This document shows, piece by piece, positions 1 through 5,227 of a DNA stretch of 5,526 nucleotides. The position numbers were made by a program, and so were the translations under genes. Under the pieces are notes generated by a model. It worked only from the letters and a program-made list of their open reading frames with translations, was not told the origin of the DNA and ran no database searches. Location: the NCBI GenBank assembly GCA_023415525.1, contig JAEZKI010000248.1, positions 1 through 5,526 of the forward strand, read 5' to 3'. The DNA comes from Bacillota bacterium. GTDB taxonomy: Bacteria; Bacillota; Clostridia; Lachnospirales; Cellulosilyticaceae. Positions within the stretch are counted from its first letter, which is position 1, and every line of letters starts with the position of its first letter.

Positions 1-668
1 ATTATGTATATCTGGTAAAGTTGGTAGCTGGTCGTTTAGGTATTTATCTCAATCAATATGTAGATAATGAAGATCTGGTGAACTATGGAATTCTTGGCCT
101 TATCGATGCCATTGATAAATTTGACCCCTACAAAAATGTAAAATTTGAGACCTATGCTTCATTACGTATTAGAGGGTCCATTTTAGATGCCATTAGAAAA
201 CTTGACTGGGTGCCACGCACACTTCGTAAGAAACAAAAAGAAGTAGATAGAGCCTATGCAGAATTAGAATTTCAACTGGGACGTCAGCCACAAGATGAGG
301 AGATGGCTAAATATTTAGGACTGAAGATAGAAGAATATGGTGAACTATTAAAAGAAGTAAATATTACTACTCTTATTTCCGTTGATGAATACTCTTATCA
401 ATTAGAATCCATTAAAGATGTCAATGCAGAAAGTCCAGCAGCCTATGTTCAAGAACAAGAGACTAAGGAAATGTTAGCAAAGGCTATTGAAGCTTTACCG
501 GAAAGGGAAAAACAAGTTATTTTTCTTTATTATTTTGACGAATTGACACTTAAGGAGATAAGTAGTGTTTTAGAAGTATCAGAATCTAGAGTTTCACAAT
601 TACATACTAAGGCTGTATCACGCTTACGTAGTAAGATGGAAAAATACGATAAAGTATTACCACTATAA
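1..668 (+). CDS. fliA: FliA/SigD/WhiG-family RNA polymerase sigma factor, 5'-truncated by window edge
   Basis: Alternative sigma-70 family factor that directs RNA polymerase to flagellar, motility and often autolysin promoters. The reading frame is open from the first full codon (position 3), and residues before the TTG at 21 (YVYLVKLVAGRL) are typical conserved region 2 sequence, so the real start lies upstream and TTG-21 is not a start. About 221 residues are visible; the family is about 250, so roughly 30 are missing. Region 2 is clear (DLVNYGILGLIDAIDKFDP, then FETYASLRIRGSILDAIR and the group-typical DWVPRTLR). A region 3 helix follows (LGRQPQDEEMAKYLGL). Region 4 is near the C-terminus: LPEREKQVIFLYYFDELTLKEI and the recognition helix SESRVSQLHTKAVSRLR. 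Order with the downstream genes resembles sigD-swrB-rpsB of Bacillus subtilis. The family call is secure. The exact name (fliA, sigD or whiG) is convention, and the flagellar role is inferred because no other flagellar gene is visible. Confidence 0.95.
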   Translation, partial: YVYLVKLVAGRLGIYLNQYVDNEDLVNYGILGLIDAIDKFDPYKNVKFETYASLRIRGSILDAIRKLDWVPRTLRKKQKEVDRAYAELEFQLGRQPQDEEMAKYLGLKIEEYGELLKEVNITTLISVDEYSYQLESIKDVNAESPAAYVQEQETKEMLAKAIEALPEREKQVIFLYYFDELTLKEISSVLEVSESRVSQLHTKAVSRLRSKMEKYDKVLPL

Positions 669-692
669 GTTTCTAGTTGAGGAGGAGTTGTA

Positions 693-998
693 ATGATTCG
701 ACCGATTGATACACAAACTATTTATCAACAGACTCAAGAAATTAGCTCGAGACAGCAAATGCAAAATCAAATGGAGCAAACCCAGCAAGGTCAATTTTCC
801 CATATTATGCAGAAGGAGACCCAACTTAAAAAAGAATCGATCAATAAGTTAGAGCAAGACAATAAAGTCGATAATGATTTAGACAAGCAACAAGGGAAAG
901 GGAAATATAAGCAAGAAAAGAATAAAAAGGGTAATAAGGAGACACCAGAAGAAGCACCCAAAAATATAAAACTTAATAAATTTGATATGAGTATATAG
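693..998 (+). CDS. Small Q/K-rich hypothetical protein in sigma-factor operon
   Basis: Protein of 101 residues with no recognised domain. The start is ATG-693, with a strong AGGAGG at 680-685 and a 7-base spacer, 24 bases after the sigma-factor stop. The N-terminus (MIRPIDTQTIYQQTQEI) is the only part that looks ordered. Residues 20-35 are rich in Gln, residues 45-95 are almost entirely Lys, Glu, Asn, Gln and Gly, and the chain ends in a short hydrophobic tail (KFDMSI). There is no signal peptide, membrane helix or cysteine, so a cytoplasmic and largely disordered protein is expected. Small proteins with a similar RPID-type start and charged low-complexity body are, as far as I recall, common directly after this sigma gene in Lachnospiraceae, but I cannot name a function. 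The strong ribosome site and tight spacing argue for a real gene. Linkage to motility is inference from position only. Confidence 0.8.
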   Translation: MIRPIDTQTIYQQTQEISSRQQMQNQMEQTQQGQFSHIMQKETQLKKESINKLEQDNKVDNDLDKQQGKGKYKQEKNKKGNKETPEEAPKNIKLNKFDMSI

Positions 999-1010
999 GA
1001 GGCACGTTAG

Positions 1011-1421
1011 ATGGCTATTACTATACAAAATACCCCCTTTTTCTGTTTGATTTGGATAGGATTGGGGTTTCTTTTTATTATGATAGGGGTATTTAGAATG
1101 GCTATACATAATGAGGAGAATTATTATACGAAAGACAAATCTATCACAGAGTCTAATAATCACATTCAGGAACTTTTTTCATACTTCTTAGAAGAAGAAG
1201 AAAAAAAGAATAATTCATTAAGAGAGATGCTTACTAAGGAGCCTATAAAGGGGGGGGGAGAAGTAACTCTCAAAACAAGTTCAGTAGCTAAGCCTATCCA
1301 AGAGAACAATGAGATTATAAAGATGTATGAGGAAGGTTATAGCGTAGAAGAGATAGCAAAAAAATTAAAAAAGGGGATAGGTGAAGTGAATCTCTTGATT
1401 TCACTTTACTCAATGAGATAA
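1011..1421 (+). CDS. DUF6115-type single-pass membrane protein with C-terminal HTH-like end; swrB-position gene
   Basis: Protein of 136 residues. ATG-1011 is supported by AGGAGG at 997-1002, which overlaps the TAG stop of the preceding gene. One membrane helix lies at about residues 10-29, followed by Arg-29 and a charged stretch, so the long C-terminal part is probably cytoplasmic. Residues 50-75 (HIQELFSYFLEEEEKKNN) look helical or coiled-coil. Residues 81-100 are a linker starting with three Gly. Residues 101-133 (MYEEGYSVEEIAKKLKKG, then GEVNLLISLY) read as a small helix-turn-helix-like unit. This architecture matches the DUF6115 proteins found next to the motility sigma factor in clostridia. 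The gene holds the place of swrB in Bacillus subtilis, where SwrB, also one helix plus a cytoplasmic tail, promotes flagellar export-apparatus activation; shared function is inference. Odd feature: a G9 run at 1250-1258 in the linker. The gene is followed after 4 bases by the next start. Confidence 0.85.
   Translation: MAITIQNTPFFCLIWIGLGFLFIMIGVFRMAIHNEENYYTKDKSITESNNHIQELFSYFLEEEEKKNNSLREMLTKEPIKGGGEVTLKTSSVAKPIQENNEIIKMYEEGYSVEEIAKKLKKGIGEVNLLISLYSMR
1250..1258 (+). repeat. G9 homopolymer tract inside the DUF6115-type gene
   Basis: Nine consecutive G encode the end of Lys-80, Gly-81, Gly-82 and most of Gly-83. The next longest G or C runs in the window are only five bases (1033-1037 and 1785-1789). 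A one-base loss would bring TAA at 1264-1266 into frame (84-residue product), and a one-base gain would bring TAA at 1289-1291 into frame (93-residue product). Both remove the helix-turn-helix-like C-terminus. Whether the tract actually varies cannot be seen in a single sequence. Confidence 0.9.
1384..1406 (+). other. Possible mRNA hairpin near end of DUF6115-type gene
   Basis: AAGTGAA (1384-1390) is followed by TTCACTT (1400-1406), a perfect 7-base inverted repeat. The intervening ATC and GAT (1390-1392 and 1397-1399) can extend it around a TCTT loop with one bulged base. It lies 19 bases before the next start codon, which has almost no ribosome binding site, so it could affect translational coupling. 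There is no T-run, so it is not a terminator. It may be incidental coding sequence. Confidence 0.3.
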
Positions 1422-1425
1422 AGGG

Positions 1426-1959
1426 ATGAAACTGAGAGAAAATAGAAAACTGACATTTTGGTTTATTGGTTTAGGGTGTGGTATGATTATCTCCGGGATT
1501 GTGATGATGATTTATATACTGGCATGTGAGAATACACTGGTTGAGCAGAATGGAAATAGTATAGAAGCGAATAAGATTTATGAGGAGGGTACGGAAGAAT
1601 CTAAATCAAGTTTAGGAGTACTCCCTGATAAGCAAGTCTCTTTTGTCCTAGAGGAATTAAAAGAAGAAATAATAGAGTTAAAAAAAGGGCGTAATCATGA
1701 AGAAGAGACGCAACAGTATATAGAGTCGGATATAAAACTGGTTAATGAGGATGAAAAAATTAAAGTATTTATAATGGAGGATATGGGGGCCTCACAAATC
1801 TGTAAATTACTTAAGGAAGCAGGAGTAATTGAAAATGAAAAAAGTTTTTTTGATTATGTGGTGGCCCATGGAAAGACAAAATATTTAAAACATGGTTGGG
1901 TTGAATTTCCTAAAGCAGGTACAAATGAAGAAATTTTAGATCGTCTAGTATCAAAATAA
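1426..1959 (+). CDS. Membrane-anchored protein with isolated MltG/YceG N-terminal LysM-like domain, no catalytic domain
   Basis: Protein of 177 residues. ATG-1426 is the only plausible start: an in-frame TGA at 1414-1416 closes the frame above it, and the next Met lies inside the membrane helix. The start has a weak ribosome site (GGG abuts the ATG) and sits 4 bases after the previous stop, which suggests coupled reinitiation. The basic N-terminus (MKLRENRK) precedes one membrane helix at about residues 11-33, so the rest should be outside the cytoplasm. Residues 35-110 are an acidic, probably helical spacer. Residues 112-176 (VFIMEDMGASQICKLLKEAG, then FFDYVVAHG, GWVEFPKAGTNEEILDRL) match the small LysM-like domain at the front of endolytic transglycosylase MltG. 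Full MltG is about 330 residues or more with a catalytic Glu region, and that region is absent. Automated annotation may call this MltG, but lytic activity is not supported. A peptidoglycan-binding or scaffold role is inference. Confidence 0.85.
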   Translation: MKLRENRKLTFWFIGLGCGMIISGIVMMIYILACENTLVEQNGNSIEANKIYEEGTEESKSSLGVLPDKQVSFVLEELKEEIIELKKGRNHEEETQQYIESDIKLVNEDEKIKVFIMEDMGASQICKLLKEAGVIENEKSFFDYVVAHGKTKYLKHGWVEFPKAGTNEEILDRLVSK

Positions 1960-1980
1960 GAAGGCAATACTAATTTGCCA

Positions 1981-2009
1981 TTGTAATTGAAGAATAAGTA
2001 TGATATACT
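1981..2009 (+). promoter_or_regulatory. Candidate SigA-type promoter for rpsB-tsf
   Basis: TTGTAA at 1981-1986 and TATACT at 2004-2009 are separated by 17 bases, and TGA immediately before the -10 (2001-2003) makes it an extended -10 element. Transcription would start near 2016, giving a leader of about 95 bases before rpsB. The match to the primary sigma consensus and the position in the only sizeable gap before rpsB support the call; no experimental start is known to me. Confidence 0.65.
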
Positions 2010-2030
2010 TTAGAGCGAAAATAAAACACA

Positions 2031-2086
2031 CGCATTTAATAGGATAGTATGGTGCTGAAACAGTTTACTATAGCTGAATAAATGCG
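2031..2086 (+). promoter_or_regulatory. Nested RNA hairpin in rpsB leader, possible S2 autoregulatory element
   Basis: An outer stem pairs CGCATTTA (2031-2038) with TAAATGCG (2079-2086), 8 perfect base pairs. Nested inside, ATAGTA (2044-2049) pairs with TACTAT (2066-2071), and GCTG (2054-2057) pairs with CAGT (2061-2064) around an AAA loop. The structure fits wholly within the predicted transcript and ends 11 bases before the rpsB Shine-Dalgarno. Ribosomal protein operons often carry such leaders, bound by the encoded protein for feedback control; a role for S2 here is inference. I cannot assign it to a named RNA family. Confidence 0.5.
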
Positions 2087-2110
2087 GAGGACTAACCAGG
2101 AGGAATAAAA

Positions 2111-2854
2111 ATGGCAGTAATTTCAATGAAACAACTTTTAGAAGCAGGTGTACATTTTGGACACCAAACAAGAAGATGGAATCCTAAAATGAAAGAGTAC
2201 ATCTTCACAGAAAGAAACGGAATTTATATCATCGACTTACAAAAAACAGCAAAAAAAGTAGATGAAGCTTATGCAGCTATTCGTGAAGTAGCAGAAGCAG
2301 GTGGTAAAGTACTTTTCGTAGGTACTAAAAAACAAGCTCAAGAATCTATTAAATCTGAAGCTGAAAGAAGTGGTATGTACTACGTAAACCAAAGATGGTT
2401 AGGTGGTATGCTTACAAACTTCTCAACTATTAAAAGTCGTGTAGCAAGACTTAAACAATTAGAAACTATGGAACAAGATGGTACATTTGATGTACTTCCT
2501 AAAAAAGAAGTTATCGAACTTCGTAAAGAAATGGACAAGCTTCAAAAGAACTTAGGTGGTATTAAAGAGATGAAGGAAATCCCAAGCCTTATGTTCGTAG
2601 TTGATCCACGCAAAGAAAGAATTGCTATTCAAGAAGCACATATTTTAGGTATTCCAGTTGTATCTATTGTAGACACAAACTGTGACCCTGAAGAAGTAGA
2701 TTATGTTATTCCAGGTAATGATGATGCAATTCGTGCGGTTAAATTAATCGTTGCAAAAATGGCAGATGCTATTATCGAAGCAAACCAAGGTGAAATTTTT
2801 GAAACAACACAAGAAACAAACAGCGAAGCCACAGAAGAAGCAATCGCTGAATAA
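2111..2854 (+). CDS. rpsB: 30S ribosomal protein S2
   Basis: Structural protein of the small ribosomal subunit, bound at the head-body junction. It is 247 residues, normal for the family. ATG-2111 follows AGGAGG (2098-2103) with a 7-base spacer; a second purine-rich GGAGG at 2086-2090 is too far away. Family signatures are present: [19 protein letters not shown] near the N-terminus (residues 9-27), [11 protein letters not shown] at 94-104, and the second signature around MFVVDPRKE (161-169) continuing to SIVDTNCDP (185-193). Residues 107-157 hold the long coiled-coil hairpin that protrudes from the globular domain. The C-terminal tail after residue 228 is Glu/Thr-rich and probably disordered, as in many clostridia. 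It forms a two-gene unit with tsf, 19 bases downstream. Expression is likely controlled by the promoter and structured leader upstream. Confidence 0.98.
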   Translation: MAVISMKQLLEAGVHFGHQTRRWNPKMKEYIFTERNGIYIIDLQKTAKKVDEAYAAIREVAEAGGKVLFVGTKKQAQESIKSEAERSGMYYVNQRWLGGMLTNFSTIKSRVARLKQLETMEQDGTFDVLPKKEVIELRKEMDKLQKNLGGIKEMKEIPSLMFVVDPRKERIAIQEAHILGIPVVSIVDTNCDPEEVDYVIPGNDDAIRAVKLIVAKMADAIIEANQGEIFETTQETNSEATEEAIAE

Positions 2855-2860
2855 TTTTTG

Positions 2861-2865
2861 GGAGG
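2861..2865 (+). promoter_or_regulatory. Ribosome binding site fixing the tsf start
   Basis: GGAGG, 8 bases before ATG-2874, in the rpsB-tsf gap. The tsf frame is open further upstream, to an ATG at 2751 inside rpsB, but that site lacks a ribosome site and would add a 41-residue Lys/Gln-rich extension that EF-Ts proteins do not have. Confidence 0.85.
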
Positions 2866-2873
2866 AAACTAAA

Positions 2874-3782
2874 ATGGCAATAACTGCTGCTATGGTAAAA
2901 GAATTACGTGAAAGAACACAAGCAGGTATGATGGACTGTAAAAAAGCATTAAACGCAGTAGACGGTGATATGGATAAAGCAATCGAATACTTACGTGAAA
3001 ATGGTTTAGCGAAAGCTGCTAAAAAGGCAGATCGAATTGCTGCAGAAGGTCTTATTAAAGATGCTATCTCTGCTGATCATAAAAAAGCTGCTATTGTTGA
3101 GGTGAACTCTGAAACAGACTTTGTTGCTAAAAATGATCAATTTGTGTCATTTGTTAATGAAGTAGCACAAATCGTTCTTAACAATGAAGTAACAGATGTC
3201 GAAGCTTTAAAAGCTCTTGCATGGCCAGAAGATTCTTCTAAAACAGTAGGCGATATATTAACTGAAAAAATTGCTACAATTGGAGAAAACTTATCAATTC
3301 GTCGTTTTGTAAAAATGTCAACAGAAGGAACCATTGCATCTTACACACACGGTGGTGGAAAGATTGTTTCTTTAGTAGAAGTTCTTGCAGAAGGTGAAAA
3401 GGCACAAGAGGTTGGTAGAAATATTGCAATGCAAGTTGCAGCAGCTAACCCAGAGTTTGTTTCTGAAAATGAAGTACCAGAAGAAAAGAAAGCTCATGAG
3501 AAAGAAATTTTAATGCATCAAGCACTTAATGAAAACCCAGGTAAACCTGAAAATATCATTGAAAAAATGGTTATAGGACGACTTAACAAACAACTTAAAG
3601 AAATCTGTTTACTTGAGCAAGAATATGTTAAAGATCCAGATTTAACAGTTAGTAAATATGTTGCAGCAGAACTTGGAAAAGCTGATATGGTAAAAGCATT
3701 TGTTCGTTTTGAAGCTGGCGAAGGAATTGAGAAAAAAGAAGAAAACTTTGCTGAGGAAGTTGCAAAACAAATGCAAGGTTAA
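2874..3782 (+). CDS. tsf: Translation elongation factor Ts (EF-Ts)
   Basis: Guanine nucleotide exchange factor that releases GDP from EF-Tu so it can be recharged with GTP; cytoplasmic. Taken from ATG-2874 it is 302 residues, within the usual 280-310 range. The N-terminal UBA-like domain is clear (MVKELRERTQAGMMDCKKAL, residues 7-26, then DMDKAIEYLRENGLAKAAKK). The EF-Tu contact motif TDFVAKN is at residues 81-87. The core dimerisation-type subdomains follow (for example GTIASYTHGGGKIVSLVEV and MQVAAANPEFV), with a helical C-terminus. It is 19 bases downstream of rpsB, the near-universal arrangement, and is followed 8 bases after its stop by a strong terminator, so rpsB-tsf is likely one transcript. 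Nothing appears broken or missing. Confidence 0.98.
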   Translation: MAITAAMVKELRERTQAGMMDCKKALNAVDGDMDKAIEYLRENGLAKAAKKADRIAAEGLIKDAISADHKKAAIVEVNSETDFVAKNDQFVSFVNEVAQIVLNNEVTDVEALKALAWPEDSSKTVGDILTEKIATIGENLSIRRFVKMSTEGTIASYTHGGGKIVSLVEVLAEGEKAQEVGRNIAMQVAAANPEFVSENEVPEEKKAHEKEILMHQALNENPGKPENIIEKMVIGRLNKQLKEICLLEQEYVKDPDLTVSKYVAAELGKADMVKAFVRFEAGEGIEKKEENFAEEVAKQMQG

Positions 3783-3790
3783 GTCTATGG

Positions 3791-3816
3791 AGGGACACAC
3801 CAGTGTCCCTTTTTTT
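3791..3816 (+). terminator. Rho-independent terminator of rpsB-tsf
   Basis: AGGGACAC (3791-3798) pairs perfectly with GTGTCCCT (3803-3810) around an ACCA loop, followed by seven T (3810-3816). It starts 8 bases after the tsf stop. This is a strong textbook structure and separates rpsB-tsf from pyrH-frr. Confidence 0.93.
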
Positions 3817-3841
3817 ATGAATATAAAAGTTAAAATACATC

Positions 3842-3870
3842 TAGAAATTAGTATCTATTTATGATAGAGT
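3842..3870 (+). promoter_or_regulatory. Candidate promoter for pyrH-frr
   Basis: TAGAAA (3842-3847) and TAGAGT (3865-3870) are spaced by 17 bases, with TGA before the -10 (extended -10 form). Each hexamer matches consensus at 4 of 6 positions. An alternative -10, TATGAT at 3860-3865, has no good -35. A promoter somewhere here is expected because a strong terminator lies just upstream; the exact hexamers are uncertain. Confidence 0.4.
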
Positions 3871-3894
3871 AGTGATAGCAGAAAGGAGCAGAGG

Positions 3895-4605
3895 ATGAAC
3901 GGTTATAAGCGCGTACTAGTTAAATTAAGTGGAGAAGCTTTAGCAGGAGAGTTACAAAGAGGATTTGATCACGCAATTATTACAGGTGTTGTTAAGCAAC
4001 TTAAGAAACTTGTTGAAAATAAAATCGAAGTAGCAGTTGTAATAGGAGGAGGGAATTTCTGGAGAGGAAGAACATCCGGAAAGATGGACCGAACAAAGGC
4101 GGATCAGATAGGAATGCTAGCTACAGTGCTCAACGCTATTTATGTGGCAGATGTATGTAGAGCTGAGGGGATACAAAGTGTGGTACAAACCCCTTTTCAA
4201 ATAGGGAGTATGACAGAATTGTTTTCAAAGGATACAGCATTATCTCATATGCAAAAGGGAAAAGTTGTATTTTTTGCTGGTGGTACAGGACACCCCTTTT
4301 TCTCAACAGATACAGGTGCTGCGTTAAGAGGTTGTGAGATTGAAGCAGATGTACTACTTTTTGCAAAGAATATTGATGGGGTATATGATAGTGACCCTAA
4401 ACAAAATCCAGAGGCCAAGAAATATAGAGAGATTTCTTGCCAAGAGCTTTTACGCCAAAATCTGAAAGCTATTGATGCAGCTGCTGCAACCTTATGTATT
4501 GATCAAAAGCTACCAATTATTGTTTTTGATTTAGGAGCTACTGATGGCATAGTAAATGTAGCTATGGGTGAACATATTGGTACAACTATTTTTATAGAAG
4601 AGTAA
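3895..4605 (+). CDS. pyrH: UMP kinase
   Basis: Bacterial UMP kinase of the amino-acid kinase fold: it phosphorylates UMP to UDP with ATP, the committed step to UTP and CTP and to UDP-sugars for the cell wall. It forms a cytoplasmic hexamer. It is 236 residues, the usual size. ATG-3895 follows AAAGGAG (3882-3888) with a 6-base spacer. Visible motifs are VLVKLSGEAL (residues 7-16, phosphate binding), VVIGGGNFWRGR (48-59), MDRTKADQIGMLAT (64-77), FFAGGTGHPFFSTDT (126-140, UMP-binding loop) and the ATP-site segment AKNIDGVYDSDPK (157-169). The TGHPFFSTDT form and the MTELFSK stretch are, as I recall, typical of clostridial rather than Bacillus versions. It lies 15 bases upstream of frr, the widely conserved pair. 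No defects are seen. Confidence 0.97.
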   Translation: MNGYKRVLVKLSGEALAGELQRGFDHAIITGVVKQLKKLVENKIEVAVVIGGGNFWRGRTSGKMDRTKADQIGMLATVLNAIYVADVCRAEGIQSVVQTPFQIGSMTELFSKDTALSHMQKGKVVFFAGGTGHPFFSTDTGAALRGCEIEADVLLFAKNIDGVYDSDPKQNPEAKKYREISCQELLRQNLKAIDAAAATLCIDQKLPIIVFDLGATDGIVNVAMGEHIGTTIFIEE

Positions 4606-4620
4606 TGAAGGAGGCCTATA

Positions 4621-5175
4621 ATGAAGGAAACACTTAAAAAATTTGAAGAGAAAATGAAAAAGACTATCCAATCTCTTGGTGATGAGTTTGGGACTATCCG
4701 TGCAGGAAGAGCTAACCCTCATGTATTAGACCGTATTACAGTAGATTATTATGGTGTACCTACACCCGTTCAACAAGTAGGAAATATGAGTATTCCAGAA
4801 GCTCGTATTTTACAGATTCAGCCATGGGATACTTCGCTACTTAAAGCAATTGAGAAAGCAATTAATGAATCAGACCTTGGAATTAACCCTTCCAATGATG
4901 GTAAAGTTATTCGCCTTGTTTTCCCAGAGTTAACAGAAGAACGTCGTAGAGATCTTACAAAAGATATTAAGAAAAAAGGTGAGAACGCAAAAATAGCTAT
5001 CCGTAACATTCGTCGTGATGCCTTAGAAACTCTGAAAAAGATGGAAAAGGCCAATGAGATAACAGAAGATGAACAAGGAGTGGCTGAAAAAGATGTACAA
5101 AAGCTAACAGATCGTTTTGTAGATGAAATTGATCGCTTAGTTGAAAATAAAAGCAAAGAATTATTATCTGTATAA
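4621..5175 (+). CDS. frr: Ribosome recycling factor
   Basis: Splits post-termination ribosomes together with EF-G and IF3; cytoplasmic, essential in bacteria studied. It is 184 residues, exactly the usual length. ATG-4621 is preceded by AAGGAGG (4608-4614) with a 6-base spacer. Domain I helix 1 includes IRAGRANP (residues 26-33), and the small beta domain II includes [13 protein letters not shown] (41-53) and RILQIQPWD (62-70). The hinge and second long helix carry [20 protein letters not shown] (86-105) and the basic [15 protein letters not shown]. The third helix ends at [14 protein letters not shown]. It is probably co-transcribed with pyrH. It ends 10 bases before a terminator hairpin that separates it from uppS. 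Confidence 0.98.
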   Translation: MKETLKKFEEKMKKTIQSLGDEFGTIRAGRANPHVLDRITVDYYGVPTPVQQVGNMSIPEARILQIQPWDTSLLKAIEKAINESDLGINPSNDGKVIRLVFPELTEERRRDLTKDIKKKGENAKIAIRNIRRDALETLKKMEKANEITEDEQGVAEKDVQKLTDRFVDEIDRLVENKSKELLSV

Positions 5176-5185
5176 TTATAGAATG

Positions 5186-5209
5186 CTCCTCTGCTTAGAG
5201 GAGTTTTTT
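5186..5209 (+). terminator. Rho-independent terminator or attenuator between frr and uppS
   Basis: CTCCTCT (5186-5192) pairs perfectly with AGAGGAG (5197-5203) around a GCTT loop, followed by six T (5204-5209). The T-run ends only 5 bases before the uppS ribosome site, leaving no room for a promoter after it, so it may be partial or regulated. CTCCT in its left arm could also pair with the uppS AGGAG (5215-5219), a weaker alternative. Confidence 0.8.
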
Positions 5210-5227
5210 AGTATAGGAGGAATATAG

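Noticed and set aside
21..23. TTG as start of the sigma factor gene
   Set aside because: The frame is open to the window edge and the upstream codons encode conserved region 2 residues, so the gene begins outside the window.
879..1163. Minus-strand open frame of 94 codons
   Set aside because: It is a shadow of the Lys-rich end of the 693-998 gene and the start of the 1011 gene; its protein is an improbable Phe/Leu/Ile-rich string overlapping two well-supported genes.
1191..1207. GAA repeats and A7 run in the DUF6115-type gene as a second slippage tract
   Set aside because: A-runs of 6-7 are common in this AT-rich window (for example 1358-1364), so this run does not stand out the way the G9 tract does.
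1426..1959. Naming this gene mltG
   Set aside because: Only the small N-terminal LysM-like domain is present; the catalytic region with its essential Glu is missing.
1963..1979. Hairpin after the MltG-like gene as a terminator
   Set aside because: The stem is only 5 pairs and is followed by ATTGTAATT, not a T-run; it also lies against the rpsB promoter -35.
2751..2873. N-terminal extension of EF-Ts from the ATG at 2751
   Set aside because: It overlaps the end of rpsB, lacks a ribosome site, and would add a Lys/Gln-rich segment not found in EF-Ts; ATG-2874 has a good ribosome site.
3137..4722. Other minus-strand open frames (3137-3334, 3649-3840, 4136-4366, 4531-4722)
   Set aside because: All lie within or across tsf, the tsf terminator, pyrH and frr, are short, and have no recognisable family features.
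4818..5156. Minus-strand open frame of 112 codons
   Set aside because: It lies entirely within frr, and its Ser/Arg-rich translation is what the reverse of frr codons gives.
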